DNA of 64,000 nucleotides from Asaia sp037151935 (GTDB lineage Bacteria > Pseudomonadota > Alphaproteobacteria > Acetobacterales > Acetobacteraceae), in the NCBI RefSeq assembly GCF_051628905.1, contig NZ_CP157575.1:1674001-1738000 (forward strand). The letters are read 5' to 3'. The translations under genes and the position numbers were made by a program. The notes under the pieces are model-generated. The model was not told where the DNA came from and ran no database searches. It was given only the letters and a program-made list of their open reading frames with translations. Below are positions 40,624-54,415 of this stretch, piece after piece; position 1 is the stretch's first letter; each line of letters starts with the position of its first letter.

Positions 40624-43600
40624 ATGAACGCTCCTTTCTCTGCCTTTCGCTCGCTCGTCCCCGAACGCTCCGCCCTGCGCCAGGCGATTACGGACAATAC
40701 TCGTGCAGCAGAGACAGAGCGCGTCGCCCTGCTTTCAGAACAGGCCGTTCTTACCCCCGATCAGGGTCGGCAGGCCCATGAAACAGCCCGGCAACTGGTC
40801 GAGGCGCTGCGCCGCAAAGGCACGCCCGGGCTCGTGCAGGGGCTGATTCAGGAATACGACCTTTCCTCACAGGAAGGGGTCGCCCTCATGTGCCTCGCCG
40901 AGGCACTGCTCCGCATCCCCGACACCGCCACACGCGATGCCCTGATCCGGGACAAGATCGCGAGCGGCAACTGGCATGGCCATATCAGCAAGGGAACATC
41001 GCTTTTCGTCAACGCGGCCACATGGGGTCTCATCGTCTCCGGCGGTTTCCTCTCCACCACCGAGACAAAGCGTCTGCCAAAGGTGCTCGACACCCTGATG
41101 AAGCGTTGTGGCGAGCCCGTCATCCGGCGCGGCGTCGATATGGCAATGCGCCTGATGGGCGAGCAATTCGTCACGGGCCAGACCATCGACGAAGCGCTCA
41201 AGAACGGTCGCAAGCTCGAGGAAAAAGGCTTCCGCTACTCCTACGACATGCTTGGCGAAGCCGCGATGACGGCTGATGACGCCTCGCGCTATTATCGGGA
41301 TTACGAAAAGGCCATTCACGCCATTGGCAAGGCTGCCAACAAACAGGGCGTCTATCGAGGGCCCGGAATTTCCATCAAGCTCTCCGCCCTGCATCCGCGC
41401 TATACGCGGCTGCAACGCGAACACGTCATGACCGAATTACTGCCACGCGTCACCGAGCTCGCGCGTCTGGCCTGCGCCTATGATATCGGCTTCAACATAG
41501 ACGCCGAAGAAGCCGACCGTCTCGAACTTTCCCTCGATCTGCTGGAGGCTCTTTGCTTCGACGAGGCGCTGAAAGACTGGAAAGGCATAGGGTTCGTCGT
41601 TCAGGCCTATCAGAAGCGCGCGCCGTTCGTACTGGACTGGATCATCGATCTCGCCCACCGCAGTCAGCACCGAATCATGGTCCGACTGGTCAAAGGCGCC
41701 TATTGGGACAGCGAGATCAAACGCGCGCAGACAGACGGTCAAAGCGATTTTCCGGTCTATACGCGCAAGCTCCACACAGACATCGCCTATATCGCCTGCG
41801 CGAAGAAGCTGCTCGACGCACCCGATGCGATCTTTCCGCAATTCGCCACCCATAACGCCCAGACTCTGGCCAGCATCTACGCCTATGCCGGTCCCGAATT
41901 CTCTACTGAGCGTTACGAGTTCCAATGCCTGCATGGCATGGGCGAAGGGCTCTATAACGAAGTCGTCGGTCCGAAAAAGCTCGACCGTCCGGTACGCATC
42001 TACGCCCCTGTTGGTACCCATGAAACGCTTCTGGCCTATCTCGTGCGACGTCTGCTCGAAAACGGTGCCAACTCTTCCTTCATCAACCGCATTCAGGACG
42101 AGTCGATCTCGGTCGATGAGCTGATTACCGATCCGGTCACCCTCGCCCAGAACGAGGCTCCCAGCTACGCCATTCCCCTCCCCCCCGAACTCTACGCACC
42201 CGAACGGCGCAATTCGGTGGGTCTGGATCTCAGCGACGAGAACACCCTGCGTCATCTCGCAGACACGTTCCTCACCTCCTTTCCTGCTCCAGAAGACGCG
42301 GAGGGCGAGTGCGTCACCAATCCGGCCGATACGAGCGATATCGTCGGCCATATCCGCTTTCTCTCACCTCAGGAGATTGATACCGCCATTGCCCGCGCTG
42401 AAGACGCGTTCCCGGAATGGTCGCACACGACGCCCGATCAGCGCGCGCTCCTGCTCGAAAAAACAGCCGACGCGCTTGAAGCCGAAACGGCACAGCTTAT
42501 GGCGCTGATCATTCGCGAGGCTGGCAAGACGCTGGCCAATGCCGTGGCTGAAATCCGCGAGGCGGTGGATTTCCTGCGCTATTATGCCGTACGCATCCGC
42601 GAGCAGGGCACGGCCGCCCGTGCGCTCGGGCCGGCCACCTGCATCAGCCCCTGGAATTTTCCTCTCGCCATTTTCCTCGGTCAGGTCTCTGCGGCACTCG
42701 CAGCCGGCAACACAGTGCTGGCCAAACCGGCTGAGGAAACCCCACTGATCGCGCGCGAAGCCGTGCGTCTGCTGCACATAGCGGGCATCCCGCAGCATGT
42801 CGTCCAGCTTGTCCCCGGCGATGGCAAAGCAGGAGCGCAGCTCGTTGGCGATGCGCGCATCACCGCCGTGCTGTTCACCGGCTCGACGGATGTGGCGCGC
42901 CTTATCCAGAAGCAACTCGCCGGTCGCCTCAACAGCGACGGCACCCCGGTGCCGTTTATCGCCGAAACCGGCGGTCAAAATGCCCTGATCGTCGACAGCT
43001 CCGCCCTGACAGAGCAGGTCGTCACCGATGTTCTGGCCTCGGCTTTCGACAGCGCCGGTCAGCGATGCAGCGCCCTACGTCTTCTCTGCGTGCAGGAAGA
43101 CAGTGCCGACCGCGTTATAACCATGCTCAAGGGCGCAATGAAGGAACTGCGCACCGGCACGCCAGAGCGCCCGGATACCGATGTAGGCCCGGTCATCACT
43201 GCGGAAGCGAGGGAGATGATGCTGGCGCATGTCGATACACTGGCCGGTCAGGGGCATCGCGTGTTCCAGACCATGCTGGCTCCCGAGGCGGCAAACGGCA
43301 CCTTTTTTCCGCCGACCCTGATCGAGATAAGCTCGGTTTCCGACCTCAGGAAAGAAGTCTTCGGCCCCGTCCTGCATGTTCTACGATACAAGCGTGACGC
43401 CGTTACCGACGTCATGAAGGCCATCAACGCCACAGGTTATGCCCTGACTTTCGGTATCCATTCCCGCATCGACGAAACGATCGAGACCCTCAAAGCCCAG
43501 AGCCATGCGGGGAATGTCTATATCAACCGAAATCTCGTAGGCGCCGTTGTCGGTGTGCAGCCCTTCGGCGGTCATGGTCTGTCGGGTACAGGCCCCAAGG

Positions 43601-44193
43601 CAGGCGGCCCCCTCTATCTCCGGCGCCTGCTCAGCCGCAAGGCGCCGCTGGAGGCCGCACTCTCCCATCGGACAGCACCCCTCTCAACGCTCTTCGCCGA
43701 CTGGGTCGCAACTGCTCTGCCCGAGGTAACGGCCATTACCTGCGACAACACGCCCCTCGGCACGTCGCTTTCGCTTACCGGCCCCGTGGGCGAAACCAAT
43801 CTCTACACACTGTCACCACGAGGCACGGTCCTCTGCGCTGGCCCGACGAGAGAGGATCTCTGTAACCAGATCCTTACAGCAATCGCTACCGGCAATCGCT
43901 GCGCCATACCACGCGCGCTTCTCGCCACTCTGCCGGAACGTCCCCCCGGCCTCGGCGATCGTCTTGTAGAAGCCGAAAGCGTAGACATCATCGATGTCGC
44001 CCTGACAAATGGAGACCAGAGTTTCCGCACGTCACTCGGCGCAGAACTGGCGGCACGCGAAGGACAGATCGTCGCCCTCCACGTTCCGGATGAAGCCGGA
44101 CTTTACCCGCTCGAATTTCTCGTTCTGGAATATGCGTGTAGCACGAACACGACCGCTGCAGGTGGCAACGCTGCGCTCATGGCCAAGGTCTGA
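40624..44193 (+). CDS. putA: Bifunctional proline dehydrogenase / P5C dehydrogenase
   Basis: 1189 residues. The proline dehydrogenase barrel (about 150-480) has GPGISIKLSALHPRYTRLQ, RIMVRLVKGAYWDSEIKRAQ and FATHNAQTLASI for FAD binding. The aldehyde dehydrogenase part (about 540-1010) has ATCISPWNFPLAIFLGQ, FTGSTDVARLI, ETGGQNALIVDSSAL and catalytic Cys in DSAGQRCSALR. There is no N-terminal ribbon-helix-helix, so it does not repress itself; regulation is left to PutR. A C-terminal domain of about 180 residues remains (type B long PutA). Oxidises proline to glutamate. Confidence 0.95.
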   Translation: MNAPFSAFRSLVPERSALRQAITDNTRAAETERVALLSEQAVLTPDQGRQAHETARQLVEALRRKGTPGLVQGLIQEYDLSSQEGVALMCLAEALLRIPDTATRDALIRDKIASGNWHGHISKGTSLFVNAATWGLIVSGGFLSTTETKRLPKVLDTLMKRCGEPVIRRGVDMAMRLMGEQFVTGQTIDEALKNGRKLEEKGFRYSYDMLGEAAMTADDASRYYRDYEKAIHAIGKAANKQGVYRGPGISIKLSALHPRYTRLQREHVMTELLPRVTELARLACAYDIGFNIDAEEADRLELSLDLLEALCFDEALKDWKGIGFVVQAYQKRAPFVLDWIIDLAHRSQHRIMVRLVKGAYWDSEIKRAQTDGQSDFPVYTRKLHTDIAYIACAKKLLDAPDAIFPQFATHNAQTLASIYAYAGPEFSTERYEFQCLHGMGEGLYNEVVGPKKLDRPVRIYAPVGTHETLLAYLVRRLLENGANSSFINRIQDESISVDELITDPVTLAQNEAPSYAIPLPPELYAPERRNSVGLDLSDENTLRHLADTFLTSFPAPEDAEGECVTNPADTSDIVGHIRFLSPQEIDTAIARAEDAFPEWSHTTPDQRALLLEKTADALEAETAQLMALIIREAGKTLANAVAEIREAVDFLRYYAVRIREQGTAARALGPATCISPWNFPLAIFLGQVSAALAAGNTVLAKPAEETPLIAREAVRLLHIAGIPQHVVQLVPGDGKAGAQLVGDARITAVLFTGSTDVARLIQKQLAGRLNSDGTPVPFIAETGGQNALIVDSSALTEQVVTDVLASAFDSAGQRCSALRLLCVQEDSADRVITMLKGAMKELRTGTPERPDTDVGPVITAEAREMMLAHVDTLAGQGHRVFQTMLAPEAANGTFFPPTLIEISSVSDLRKEVFGPVLHVLRYKRDAVTDVMKAINATGYALTFGIHSRIDETIETLKAQSHAGNVYINRNLVGAVVGVQPFGGHGLSGTGPKAGGPLYLRRLLSRKAPLEAALSHRTAPLSTLFADWVATALPEVTAITCDNTPLGTSLSLTGPVGETNLYTLSPRGTVLCAGPTREDLCNQILTAIATGNRCAIPRALLATLPERPPGLGDRLVEAESVDIIDVALTNGDQSFRTSLGAELAAREGQIVALHVPDEAGLYPLEFLVLEYACSTNTTAAGGNAALMAKV

Positions 44194-44195
44194 AG

Positions 44196-44238
44196 AAAGC
44201 CGCCGATCTGAGACTCACTCTCTCCGGTCGGGCTTTTA
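44196..44238 (+). terminator. Terminator after putA
   Basis: AAAGCC-GCCGA pairs with TCGGGCTTTT with a small bulge, and the 3' strand ends in TTTTA. Lies 3 bases after the stop and reaches the end of the convergent hydrolase gene. Confidence 0.5.
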
Positions 44239-45027
44239 CGCCAGTTCCGCTATAAATGACGCCACTCGCTCGGGGTAAACGACCTCGGCATCATGCGGCA
44301 AAGCCTCCGAGCGATAATCCCATCCCTTCTGCGCCCGGGCATAGGCACGGCTCGGTTCGATCGAAGCCAGAGCCGGGTTTTCATAAGCGATATAGGTCAC
44401 CGGCAACCCTGTCCCGGCTGGCCTGCTCAAACGCACAGGCGTCTCATAGGTGCCAACAGGATGCGGTCGCAAATGCGCGACGAACCACGCCTTGCGTACC
44501 GGATCGGGAAAGGTGATAGCCGCACTGGGCGGAACCGGAAACGCAACATCCGCCCCATTAACCCGCACACGCTCCCGTCGGGTCTGCGCCATGGCCGGTG
44601 GCAGAATATCGAAACCCGTCTTTCCATCCAGAGCAATAAGCGCATCGAGATAAAGCAGACGGCGTATGCGTGAGCCGAACCGATCGGCCACACAGGTCGC
44701 GACTAGCCCCCCATAGGAATGCCCGACAAGAAGCACGTTCTGAAGATCGCGCATCTTGATGGTCGCGATAATGTCTTCGATATGGGTCTCGAGCGTGATC
44801 TCGCGCGACAGCAGATGGGCCCGATCGCCCGTACCCGTTAAGGTTGGCGTAATGACCTCGAATCCCTGCGCGGTCAGAAGCGGCGCGACGTAATGCCAGA
44901 CCCAACCGCCACCATTCAGACCGTGAACCAGCACGATAGATGATCGCATCGGCGCCCTCTGCACAATAGAAGCACCCCCGAGCGCGGTCGCCACAGGTAG
45001 TGCAGTCAGAACTTCACGACGCAGCAA
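44236..45027 (-). CDS. Alpha/beta hydrolase, exported or Tat-like N-terminus
   Basis: 263 residues. Hydrolase fold with IVLVHGLNGGGWVWHYVAPL (oxyanion region), nucleophile elbow VGHSYGGLVATCVA and a late His in ALPHDAEVV. The first 25 residues (MLRREVLTALPVATALGGAS) are a weak signal-like segment. Resembles small esterases and HNL-type hydrolases; substrate unknown. Convergent with putA. Confidence 0.75.
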   Translation of the reverse strand: MLRREVLTALPVATALGGASIVQRAPMRSSIVLVHGLNGGGWVWHYVAPLLTAQGFEVITPTLTGTGDRAHLLSREITLETHIEDIIATIKMRDLQNVLLVGHSYGGLVATCVADRFGSRIRRLLYLDALIALDGKTGFDILPPAMAQTRRERVRVNGADVAFPVPPSAAITFPDPVRKAWFVAHLRPHPVGTYETPVRLSRPAGTGLPVTYIAYENPALASIEPSRAYARAQKGWDYRSEALPHDAEVVYPERVASFIAELA

Positions 45028-45475
45028 GACAAAAACTCCCCGCGGACCTGAAGCGCCTATTATCTCATTACATAATGCTCACAAACAAGGGGCGCGTTCT
45101 CTCGTGGCACTGTTGTGATGTGCGGTGTTTGTGTTGAGAGCGCGCATTGTCTGCCTGATTGACGCGTTCTGTAAGGTGGCATCGTTACGGCGCGTATAGG
45201 GTTGGCCGTTGTTCTTCGAGACTAAGCCCTGGAGGGTCAACAATGGTGGCTGATAATCGTGAGATGACGTTCTAATTTTCAGCCATGCGCCCTCTGAGCT
45301 ATTTTGGAGGCTGGATGCTTTAGAGCGCGGTGTTTATCCGGAGGGGTGCGCTGGCTGTTTGACTGATGCGATCTGGTTGATCAAGTCTGGCTTGGATATC
45401 CAGTGACGCGTGTAGATTGCGCTGACCCCCAGTCCTGCCTGTATTGAGTGCTGAGGGGGATCCCGGAACGCAAAA
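45028..45475. other. Intergenic region, no supported gene
   Basis: About 450 bases between the hydrolase start and the rrn terminator. No frame with ribosome site, no RNA fold or insertion sequence end recognised. Only the promoter of the hydrolase is expected near 45050-45090. Confidence 0.35.
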
Positions 45476-45477
45476 GG

Positions 45478-45504
45478 ACGTCTCTAGCGCTGACGCTGAG
45501 ACGT
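45478..45504 (-). terminator. Terminator of the rrn operon
   Basis: ACGTCTC-AGCG arms pair with CGCT-GAGACGT around CTGA, with one bulged base. On the minus strand the stem is followed by CCTTTTGCG. It sits 21 bases after tRNA-fMet. Confidence 0.7.
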
Positions 45505-45525
45505 TGAATGGGAATTTTTTGGATA

Positions 45526-45602
<77 letters not shown>

Positions 45603-45637
45603 TTGGGTGGGGTGTTGTGTGTGGGGTGGATCAGGGG

Positions 45638-45753
45638 ACCTGGCGGCGACCGACTTTTCCGCATCTTAAGATGCAGTATCATAGGCGCTGGGGCGTTTCA
45701 CGTCCGAGTTCGGGATGGGATCGGGTGGAAGTCTCCCGCCATAGCCACCAGGT
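45638..45753 (-). rRNA. rrf: 5S ribosomal RNA
   Basis: About 116 bases. Terminal stem ACCTGG(T/C)GGC pairs with GCCGCCAGGT. The interior CCATCCCGAACTCGG and the GAAACGCCCCAGCGCC loops are diagnostic of 5S rRNA. Ends approximate to a few bases. Confidence 0.93.
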
Positions 45754-45879
45754 CTTCTGATCCACCCGACCTCTGGTGTGTCGGTGTGGGAGGTTGGTGT
45801 GTTTGTATGATGAGTATGTTTTGCGTGGATGATTGCTATGCATGTGTATGCTCTGTCTTGCAGAGCGTTGTGTGAGCGA

Positions 45880-48605
<2,726 letters not shown>

Positions 48606-48996
48606 ACACACTACACATGCACAGCAACCATCCACGCTCGCGCGCTTCAGAGTTTTCTGCGCAGAGAAAATGCAATGCTTCGCACGCAAAGTTCATCATA
48701 CTTATAAAACACTCTCTGACCGCTATACGCCACAATCCTTAAACACGAGACCGGATCAGAGCCTCTCAGACCAAAGTCCAAGAACCCAGAACCGATCCAC
48801 ATGGGTCAGACCAACCCGGATCGTGGCAGCACCCAGAAAGTGCACCAACCTATTCACACTGACAAAGAACAGACTTTTCCATCGCTCCCGCACCAAAATG
48901 CGGCAGGGACGAAACATTTTTCCCTTAACCTGTAATGTATCGCACCGACATGCTGCTCAAAGCTTCTCGCCAAGCAGCCTGTGTCGTTGTGGTTTC
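48606..48996 (-). other. 23S-proximal internal transcribed spacer
   Basis: About 390 bases between tRNA-Ala and 23S on the minus strand. AT-richer than the genes, probably holding processing stems for the 23S precursor. No extra tRNA seen. Confidence 0.6.
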
Positions 48997-49072
48997 TGGT
49001 GGAGGCGGACGGGATCGAACCGACGACCCCCTGCTTGCAAAGCAGGTGCTCTCCCAGCTGAGCTACGCCCCC
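48997..49072 (-). tRNA. tRNA-Ala (TGC)
   Basis: 76 bases, GGGGGCG acceptor, D arm AGCTCAGCTGGGAGAGC, anticodon loop TTTGCAA, T arm GTTCGATC, encoded CCA. In the 16S-23S spacer. Confidence 0.95.
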
Positions 49073-49147
49073 AGTCAAGACAGACAAAACTCATCGATCT
49101 TCATCGATGAACTTCGTCATCTCAAGGCTTAGAAACCACCACAGTCG

Positions 49148-49224
<77 letters not shown>

Positions 49225-49334
49225 AAAACATTACAGGAAGGGATATGTTGACGGCGCCCTGAGGCCATCCGTGCCTGCACTGATCCAATGCAGGTCTTTA
49301 TTTAGAAGCTTCCCAACGTATCAGGAAACATCCT

Positions 49335-50823
<1,489 letters not shown>

Positions 50824-51208
50824 TCAATTCCAGTCAGCCAAAGCCAACCAAAACCAAACTATAGATCCCGAAACAAAAAAAACTGACGTCTGTAGTTCTT
50901 TCGAAAAAGAATAAATCAGTCAGCACTCTCATCATCAGAACCACTGGTTCAGACAACACCAAAGCGCCGCCAACATATCCCTTCCATACCTATTCAATTT
51001 TCAAAGAACCCCACCCAACTCACTGATTTATCTCAGTTCCCAGGGCAGCCACCTCAGCGTCGTCCGCTGCGGTGAACGGGCTTTTACGGAAACCAGGGGG
51101 GGTTGTCAAACACCCCCTCAAAAACCCCAAAAACCACGCCACTCATGGGATAAACCCGATTCCCAACCCCACACCCGCCTCAACAAACCCAAATTAATTC
51201 CAAAAAAC
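50824..51208 (-). other. Upstream region of the rrn operon
   Basis: About 385 bases of rrn leader and promoter. The clear promoter candidate is at 51081-51109; the rest has A-rich tracts and C-runs and no reading frame. Processing stems for pre-16S are expected in the 150 bases next to 16S. Confidence 0.5.
51081..51109 (-). promoter_or_regulatory. rrn promoter candidate
   Basis: TTGACA (51109-51104), a 17-base spacer containing seven C, then TAAAAG (51086-51081) with CCCG after it as discriminator. The perfect -35, exact spacing and GC-rich discriminator suit a growth-rate controlled rRNA promoter about 260 bases before 16S. Confidence 0.6.
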
Positions 51209-52024
51209 TCACAAAACAGGGAACGAGGGGCTCAAATGGCCGCCAGACCTGACTGCTTCGATGCGCTTCGCCAGTCCCGTCGCATCGTCTGTCTCGACAA
51301 ACACGCCGCAAACCGTCGCGTCACCCTCTGCGGGTTGCAGGCGCTCTCCCGGAAGCTTGCGCACAAAACGATAAAGCGAGGCTTCCTTTCCCATACCGAT
51401 CACACTGTCATAATCGCCGCACATCCCGGCATCGGTCTGATAAGCCGTTCCTTTGGAGAGAATCCGATAATCGGCGGTCGGCACATGGGTATGGGTGCCC
51501 ACGACAAGCGACACCTTGCCATCGAGGTAATGACCGAACGCCATTTTCTCGCTACCCGTCTCTGCATGCAGATCGACAATGATCGCATGGGCCGTCATGC
51601 CGAGCTTATGGCGCGACAGGAATTCGCTCACCGAGCGGAAAGGGTCATCTAGCGGGTCCATGAACAGGCGCCCCATGACGTTGATCACCAGCACCTTGCG
51701 CCCATTGGGCAGGACGATGACATAAGCCCCTTGGCCCGGCGTACCCGGCGGGAAGTTCAACGGGCGTATGATACGCGGCTCAGCGTTGATGTCGCGAAGC
51801 AACTCTTTCTTGTCCCAGGCATGATTCCCCAGAGTGATGACATCCACCCCGGCCTTGAACAGATCGGTCGCAATCGCGGTGGAAAGCCCGAAGCCGTGAG
51901 AGGCGTTTTCACCATTCACCACCACGACGTCGAGTTTCAGCGTTTCACGCCATTCGGGCAAACGCGCCATGACGGCCTCGCGGCCCGAGCGACCGACGAT
52001 ATCTCCAAGAAAAAGTAGTCTCAC
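51209..52024 (-). CDS. YmdB-family metallophosphoesterase (TIGR00282-like)
   Basis: 271 residues. Metal-site motifs RLLFLGDIVGRSGREAV, VVVNGENASHGFG, ITLGNHAWDK, VDLHAETGSEKMAFG and VVGTHTHVPTAD. This is the complete set of the cyclic nucleotide/2',3'-cAMP phosphodiesterase YmdB family. It overlaps the folate gene by four bases. Substrate in this organism is not known. Confidence 0.88.
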   Translation of the reverse strand: MRLLFLGDIVGRSGREAVMARLPEWRETLKLDVVVVNGENASHGFGLSTAIATDLFKAGVDVITLGNHAWDKKELLRDINAEPRIIRPLNFPPGTPGQGAYVIVLPNGRKVLVINVMGRLFMDPLDDPFRSVSEFLSRHKLGMTAHAIIVDLHAETGSEKMAFGHYLDGKVSLVVGTHTHVPTADYRILSKGTAYQTDAGMCGDYDSVIGMGKEASLYRFVRKLPGERLQPAEGDATVCGVFVETDDATGLAKRIEAVRSGGHLSPSFPVL

Positions 52025-52596
52025 TCTGCTCCGCCTTTCCCGGCCTGTCCTGCCAGGATTTCTTTTTCAGTCACAATCCAGTCGAGGGGCTCGTCATAAG
52101 CGCCGAGAGGCACCTGCGCCACTTCCTGCCATGCAAAAGCGAAGCCGATCGACCGGCAGCGCAGCGTCGCAAGCGTGCGATCGTAATAGCCGCCGCCATA
52201 GCCAAGACGATTGCCAGAGCGATCAAAAGCCAGAAGCGGCACCAGCAGCATATCAGGCCGATCAACTGCCCCATCCGGGTGCATCGTGCCGAAACGGCCC
52301 TCCAGCATTACCGCATCGGGTTTCCAGCGCCTGAAAAAGAGAGGATGTCCCTTGAGCGTGGTTTCCGGCAGCAGCACGTCGCGTCCAGCCCCGTTCAGAA
52401 GGACACAGAGCGGTCGCAAATCGGCCTCGCCCGGCAAAGGCCAGACACAACCGATTTTCTTTATTTCGGGGTTACTCAGAACGATCGAGGCAAGAGACTC
52501 GATCAGCTCCGCCTGAGCTTGCGGAGATACTGGATTTTCGATCCTGCGCCTGCGTATCACCTGACGCAGGGCATGTTTTTGCTGATCGCTATTCAT
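52021..52596 (-). CDS. ygfA: 5-formyltetrahydrofolate cyclo-ligase
   Basis: 191 residues from ATG 52596 (AAGGTGG upstream). The extra codons of a longer frame lie in the 6S RNA. Motifs LVPLLAFDRSGNRLGYGGGY and YDRTLA are family signatures for ATP and folate binding; VWPLPGEADLRPL is typical. Converts 5-formyl-THF to 5,10-methenyl-THF. Linked to 6S RNA as in many bacteria. Confidence 0.9.
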   Translation of the reverse strand: MNSDQQKHALRQVIRRRRIENPVSPQAQAELIESLASIVLSNPEIKKIGCVWPLPGEADLRPLCVLLNGAGRDVLLPETTLKGHPLFFRRWKPDAVMLEGRFGTMHPDGAVDRPDMLLVPLLAFDRSGNRLGYGGGYYDRTLATLRCRSIGFAFAWQEVAQVPLGAYDEPLDWIVTEKEILAGQAGKGGAE

Positions 52597-52619
52597 GTGT
52601 GGAACCACCTTGGCCGTCG

Positions 52620-52760
52620 GTCTTTCAGCCCTCCCGGACCTGCTCACGCAGGTGGGTGCCAGATATCATGACCACGATCACGACAGCGCCAGCTCCCTAA
52701 GGAAGTGCTTATCGGCCCAGGGGTTGAGTTGCCTGACGTACCGGGCAGTCCCACAAGACA
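52620..52760 (-). ncRNA. ssrS: 6S RNA
   Basis: Lies between zapA and ygfA, the classic ssrS place. The minus strand begins GTCTT (52759-52755), which pairs with AAGAC at the 3' end (52624-52620); inner CCCGG pairs with CCGGG. The conserved stretch GGTACGTCAGGCAACTC, CCCTGGGCCGATAAGCAC and GGGAGCTGGC around a long bubble agrees with alphaproteobacterial 6S. It binds sigma70 RNA polymerase in stationary phase. Confidence 0.8.
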
Positions 52761-52764
52761 CTAA

Positions 52765-53106
52765 CTAGGCACTCTCCAGCTCGGCTGCAATGCCTTCGGC
52801 CCGTTCGGCCAACAAATTAAGCTTCTGCTCTCGTGCCTCGTTCTCGACGATCAATCGATCAGCACGCTGAACACGCTCGCTGGTCGTGCTGGGCAGAATT
52901 TCCTTGGCCAGATCATGCAGCTCGTCAGCCATTAGAAGCGAGGCCATGACCAGCGTCCAGGCTTCGCCGCCCTGCGTGCCCAGACCGCGCACCCGCTCGA
53001 TACGGCGCTCGACCTGTCTGGCCAGATCCTGAAGATAGCGCTCCTCGCCATCCTGACAGCCGATCGTATAGGAATATCCGTTGAGACGCACCGTGATCTG
53101 GGCCAT
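52765..53106 (-). CDS. zapA: Cell division protein ZapA
   Basis: 113 residues. N-terminal ITVRLNGYSYTIGCQDGEER then YLQDLARQVERRIERVRGL, and a C-terminal coiled coil (residues about 75-113). The size and motif fit ZapA, which bundles FtsZ. It is followed by 6S RNA and ygfA and preceded by a coiled-coil protein, the alphaproteobacterial order. Confidence 0.85.
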   Translation of the reverse strand: MAQITVRLNGYSYTIGCQDGEERYLQDLARQVERRIERVRGLGTQGGEAWTLVMASLLMADELHDLAKEILPSTTSERVQRADRLIVENEAREQKLNLLAERAEGIAAELESA

Positions 53107-53109
53107 GGT

Positions 53110-53337
53110 CTATGCCTCTTCCTCATTACCGAGACGATCGATCAGATCGCGCACACGCAGGCGCAACGCCTCTATATTGGCCGCAACAGGCTGCCAGTCC
53201 ACGCTCTCGGGGGCGGGCTTGTGCGAGTGATGCAGGGCATAGGCGATGCGATCCAACGCCTCTTCGATCCGATCTTCAGGTCTTGCAGAACTGCTTGCAC
53301 TCTCGATCTGATCCGTCAAAACACCCTCATCATCCAC
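53110..53337 (-). CDS. Small coiled-coil protein upstream of zapA
   Basis: 75 residues from GTG 53337. Heptad-like helix IEEALDRIAYALHHSHKPAP and VAANIEALRLRVRDLIDRLG. It stops 3 bases before zapA. Small proteins of this type (DUF4164-like) precede zapA in other Alphaproteobacteria; function unknown, perhaps Z-ring related. Confidence 0.6.
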   Translation of the reverse strand: MDDEGVLTDQIESASSSARPEDRIEEALDRIAYALHHSHKPAPESVDWQPVAANIEALRLRVRDLIDRLGNEEEA

Positions 53338-53388
53338 ATGCGGTTTCCGCTGGTCTATGGAAGCCCGTAACCCGCCGCGAGGTCAAGC

Positions 53389-53799
53389 ATGAAGCCGGAG
53401 GAGACTCTCCCCCTGAAGGTAATCGCATTGCATGACGCCTCGCTTCTCGATCACCTGCCTCTCCCTAGCTCAAGCGTGCCCTATGCCGTCATACCAGCAC
53501 CGGGGCTTGGGCGGATCATGGGATTTCCCTGGTGGCGGGCTTTGACGGATCCGCTTGGCATTCCCGCCATTTTCGACGCTGACGACGCCCCTGCGCTTGC
53601 CGCCTCGGCGCTGAGAGGGGGCGCGCGATGGGTCGTCTACACAGAATCGGGTCCGACACTGGAGACACTGATGGCCTTGGCAGCAATCTGCAACGGTCAT
53701 GTTTTGACAAGCCGCCCCGACGCCCTCACTCTTGGCAGACCGCCCTATAACGCCTACCGCATGGGGCAGCTCTCACAGTATCTGGCGCGCCAAAGCTAA
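53389..53799 (+). CDS. Uncharacterised conserved-looking protein
   Basis: 136 residues, GAGGTC before ATG 53389. Contains VPYAVIPAPGLGRIMGFPWW, ARWVVYTESGPTLETLMALA and a C-terminal RPDALTLGRPPYNAYRMGQL. No known domain. Same direction and 25 bases from the thiE-like gene, so probably one operon and possibly linked in function. Confidence 0.6.
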   Translation: MKPEETLPLKVIALHDASLLDHLPLPSSSVPYAVIPAPGLGRIMGFPWWRALTDPLGIPAIFDADDAPALAASALRGGARWVVYTESGPTLETLMALAAICNGHVLTSRPDALTLGRPPYNAYRMGQLSQYLARQS

Positions 53800-53824
53800 G
53801 CGCCCCTCCTGACGGATCTTGCCC

Positions 53825-54415
53825 ATGCTGCCTTGCGAACTCTACCTGGTCACAATGCCCGATTTCGACCCATCGCGCGAATTGGCTGATCTGGCGAAGG
53901 TTCTCTCGCGCTGGACACCTGCCGCGCTACGCCTCAGCACCACCGACGAAACCCGTGCCCGGAGCTGCGTCAACGCGATACGCGACACGGTACACGCCCA
54001 TGGCACAGCGTTGATCCTCACCGATCTGCCAGCACTTGCGCATGAACTCGGCTGCGACGGTGTGCATCTCACCAGCAGCCCCGCCCAATGCCTGACCGCA
54101 AGGGAAGAACTTGGCCGCGATCTGCAGCTCGGGGTATTTTGCGGGACGAGCCGTGACGATGCCATGAATGCCGGCGAGCTTGGTGCCGATTATATCTCGA
54201 TCGCCCCGAATGCGCCCGATCTGGTCGCCTGGTGGTCTCAGATGATGGAATTACCTATTATCGCCGAGGATATAGAGACCGAAGAACAGGCATTGGCCAT
54301 GATCAAGGCCAATGCCGATTTCCTTGCCGTGCCCCTGAGCTTCGTCGATGCCGACGAGGCTGGAGCGCGACTGACCGCCATCATCAGCCGCGCGGCGGAA
54401 GAATTTCCTGGGTGA
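53825..54415 (+). CDS. Thiamine phosphate synthase-like protein
   Basis: 196 residues from ATG 53825. TIM-barrel segments LYLVTMPDFD, LILTDLPALAHELGCDGVHL, GVFCGTSRDDAMNAGELGAD and YISIAPN follow the ThiE/TenI pattern. The usual phosphate-site and T-K residues of ThiE are not evident, so it may be a divergent paralogue rather than the working enzyme. The 3' end overlaps the convergent lipoprotein gene by 32 bases. Confidence 0.65.
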   Translation: MLPCELYLVTMPDFDPSRELADLAKVLSRWTPAALRLSTTDETRARSCVNAIRDTVHAHGTALILTDLPALAHELGCDGVHLTSSPAQCLTAREELGRDLQLGVFCGTSRDDAMNAGELGADYISIAPNAPDLVAWWSQMMELPIIAEDIETEEQALAMIKANADFLAVPLSFVDADEAGARLTAIISRAAEEFPG

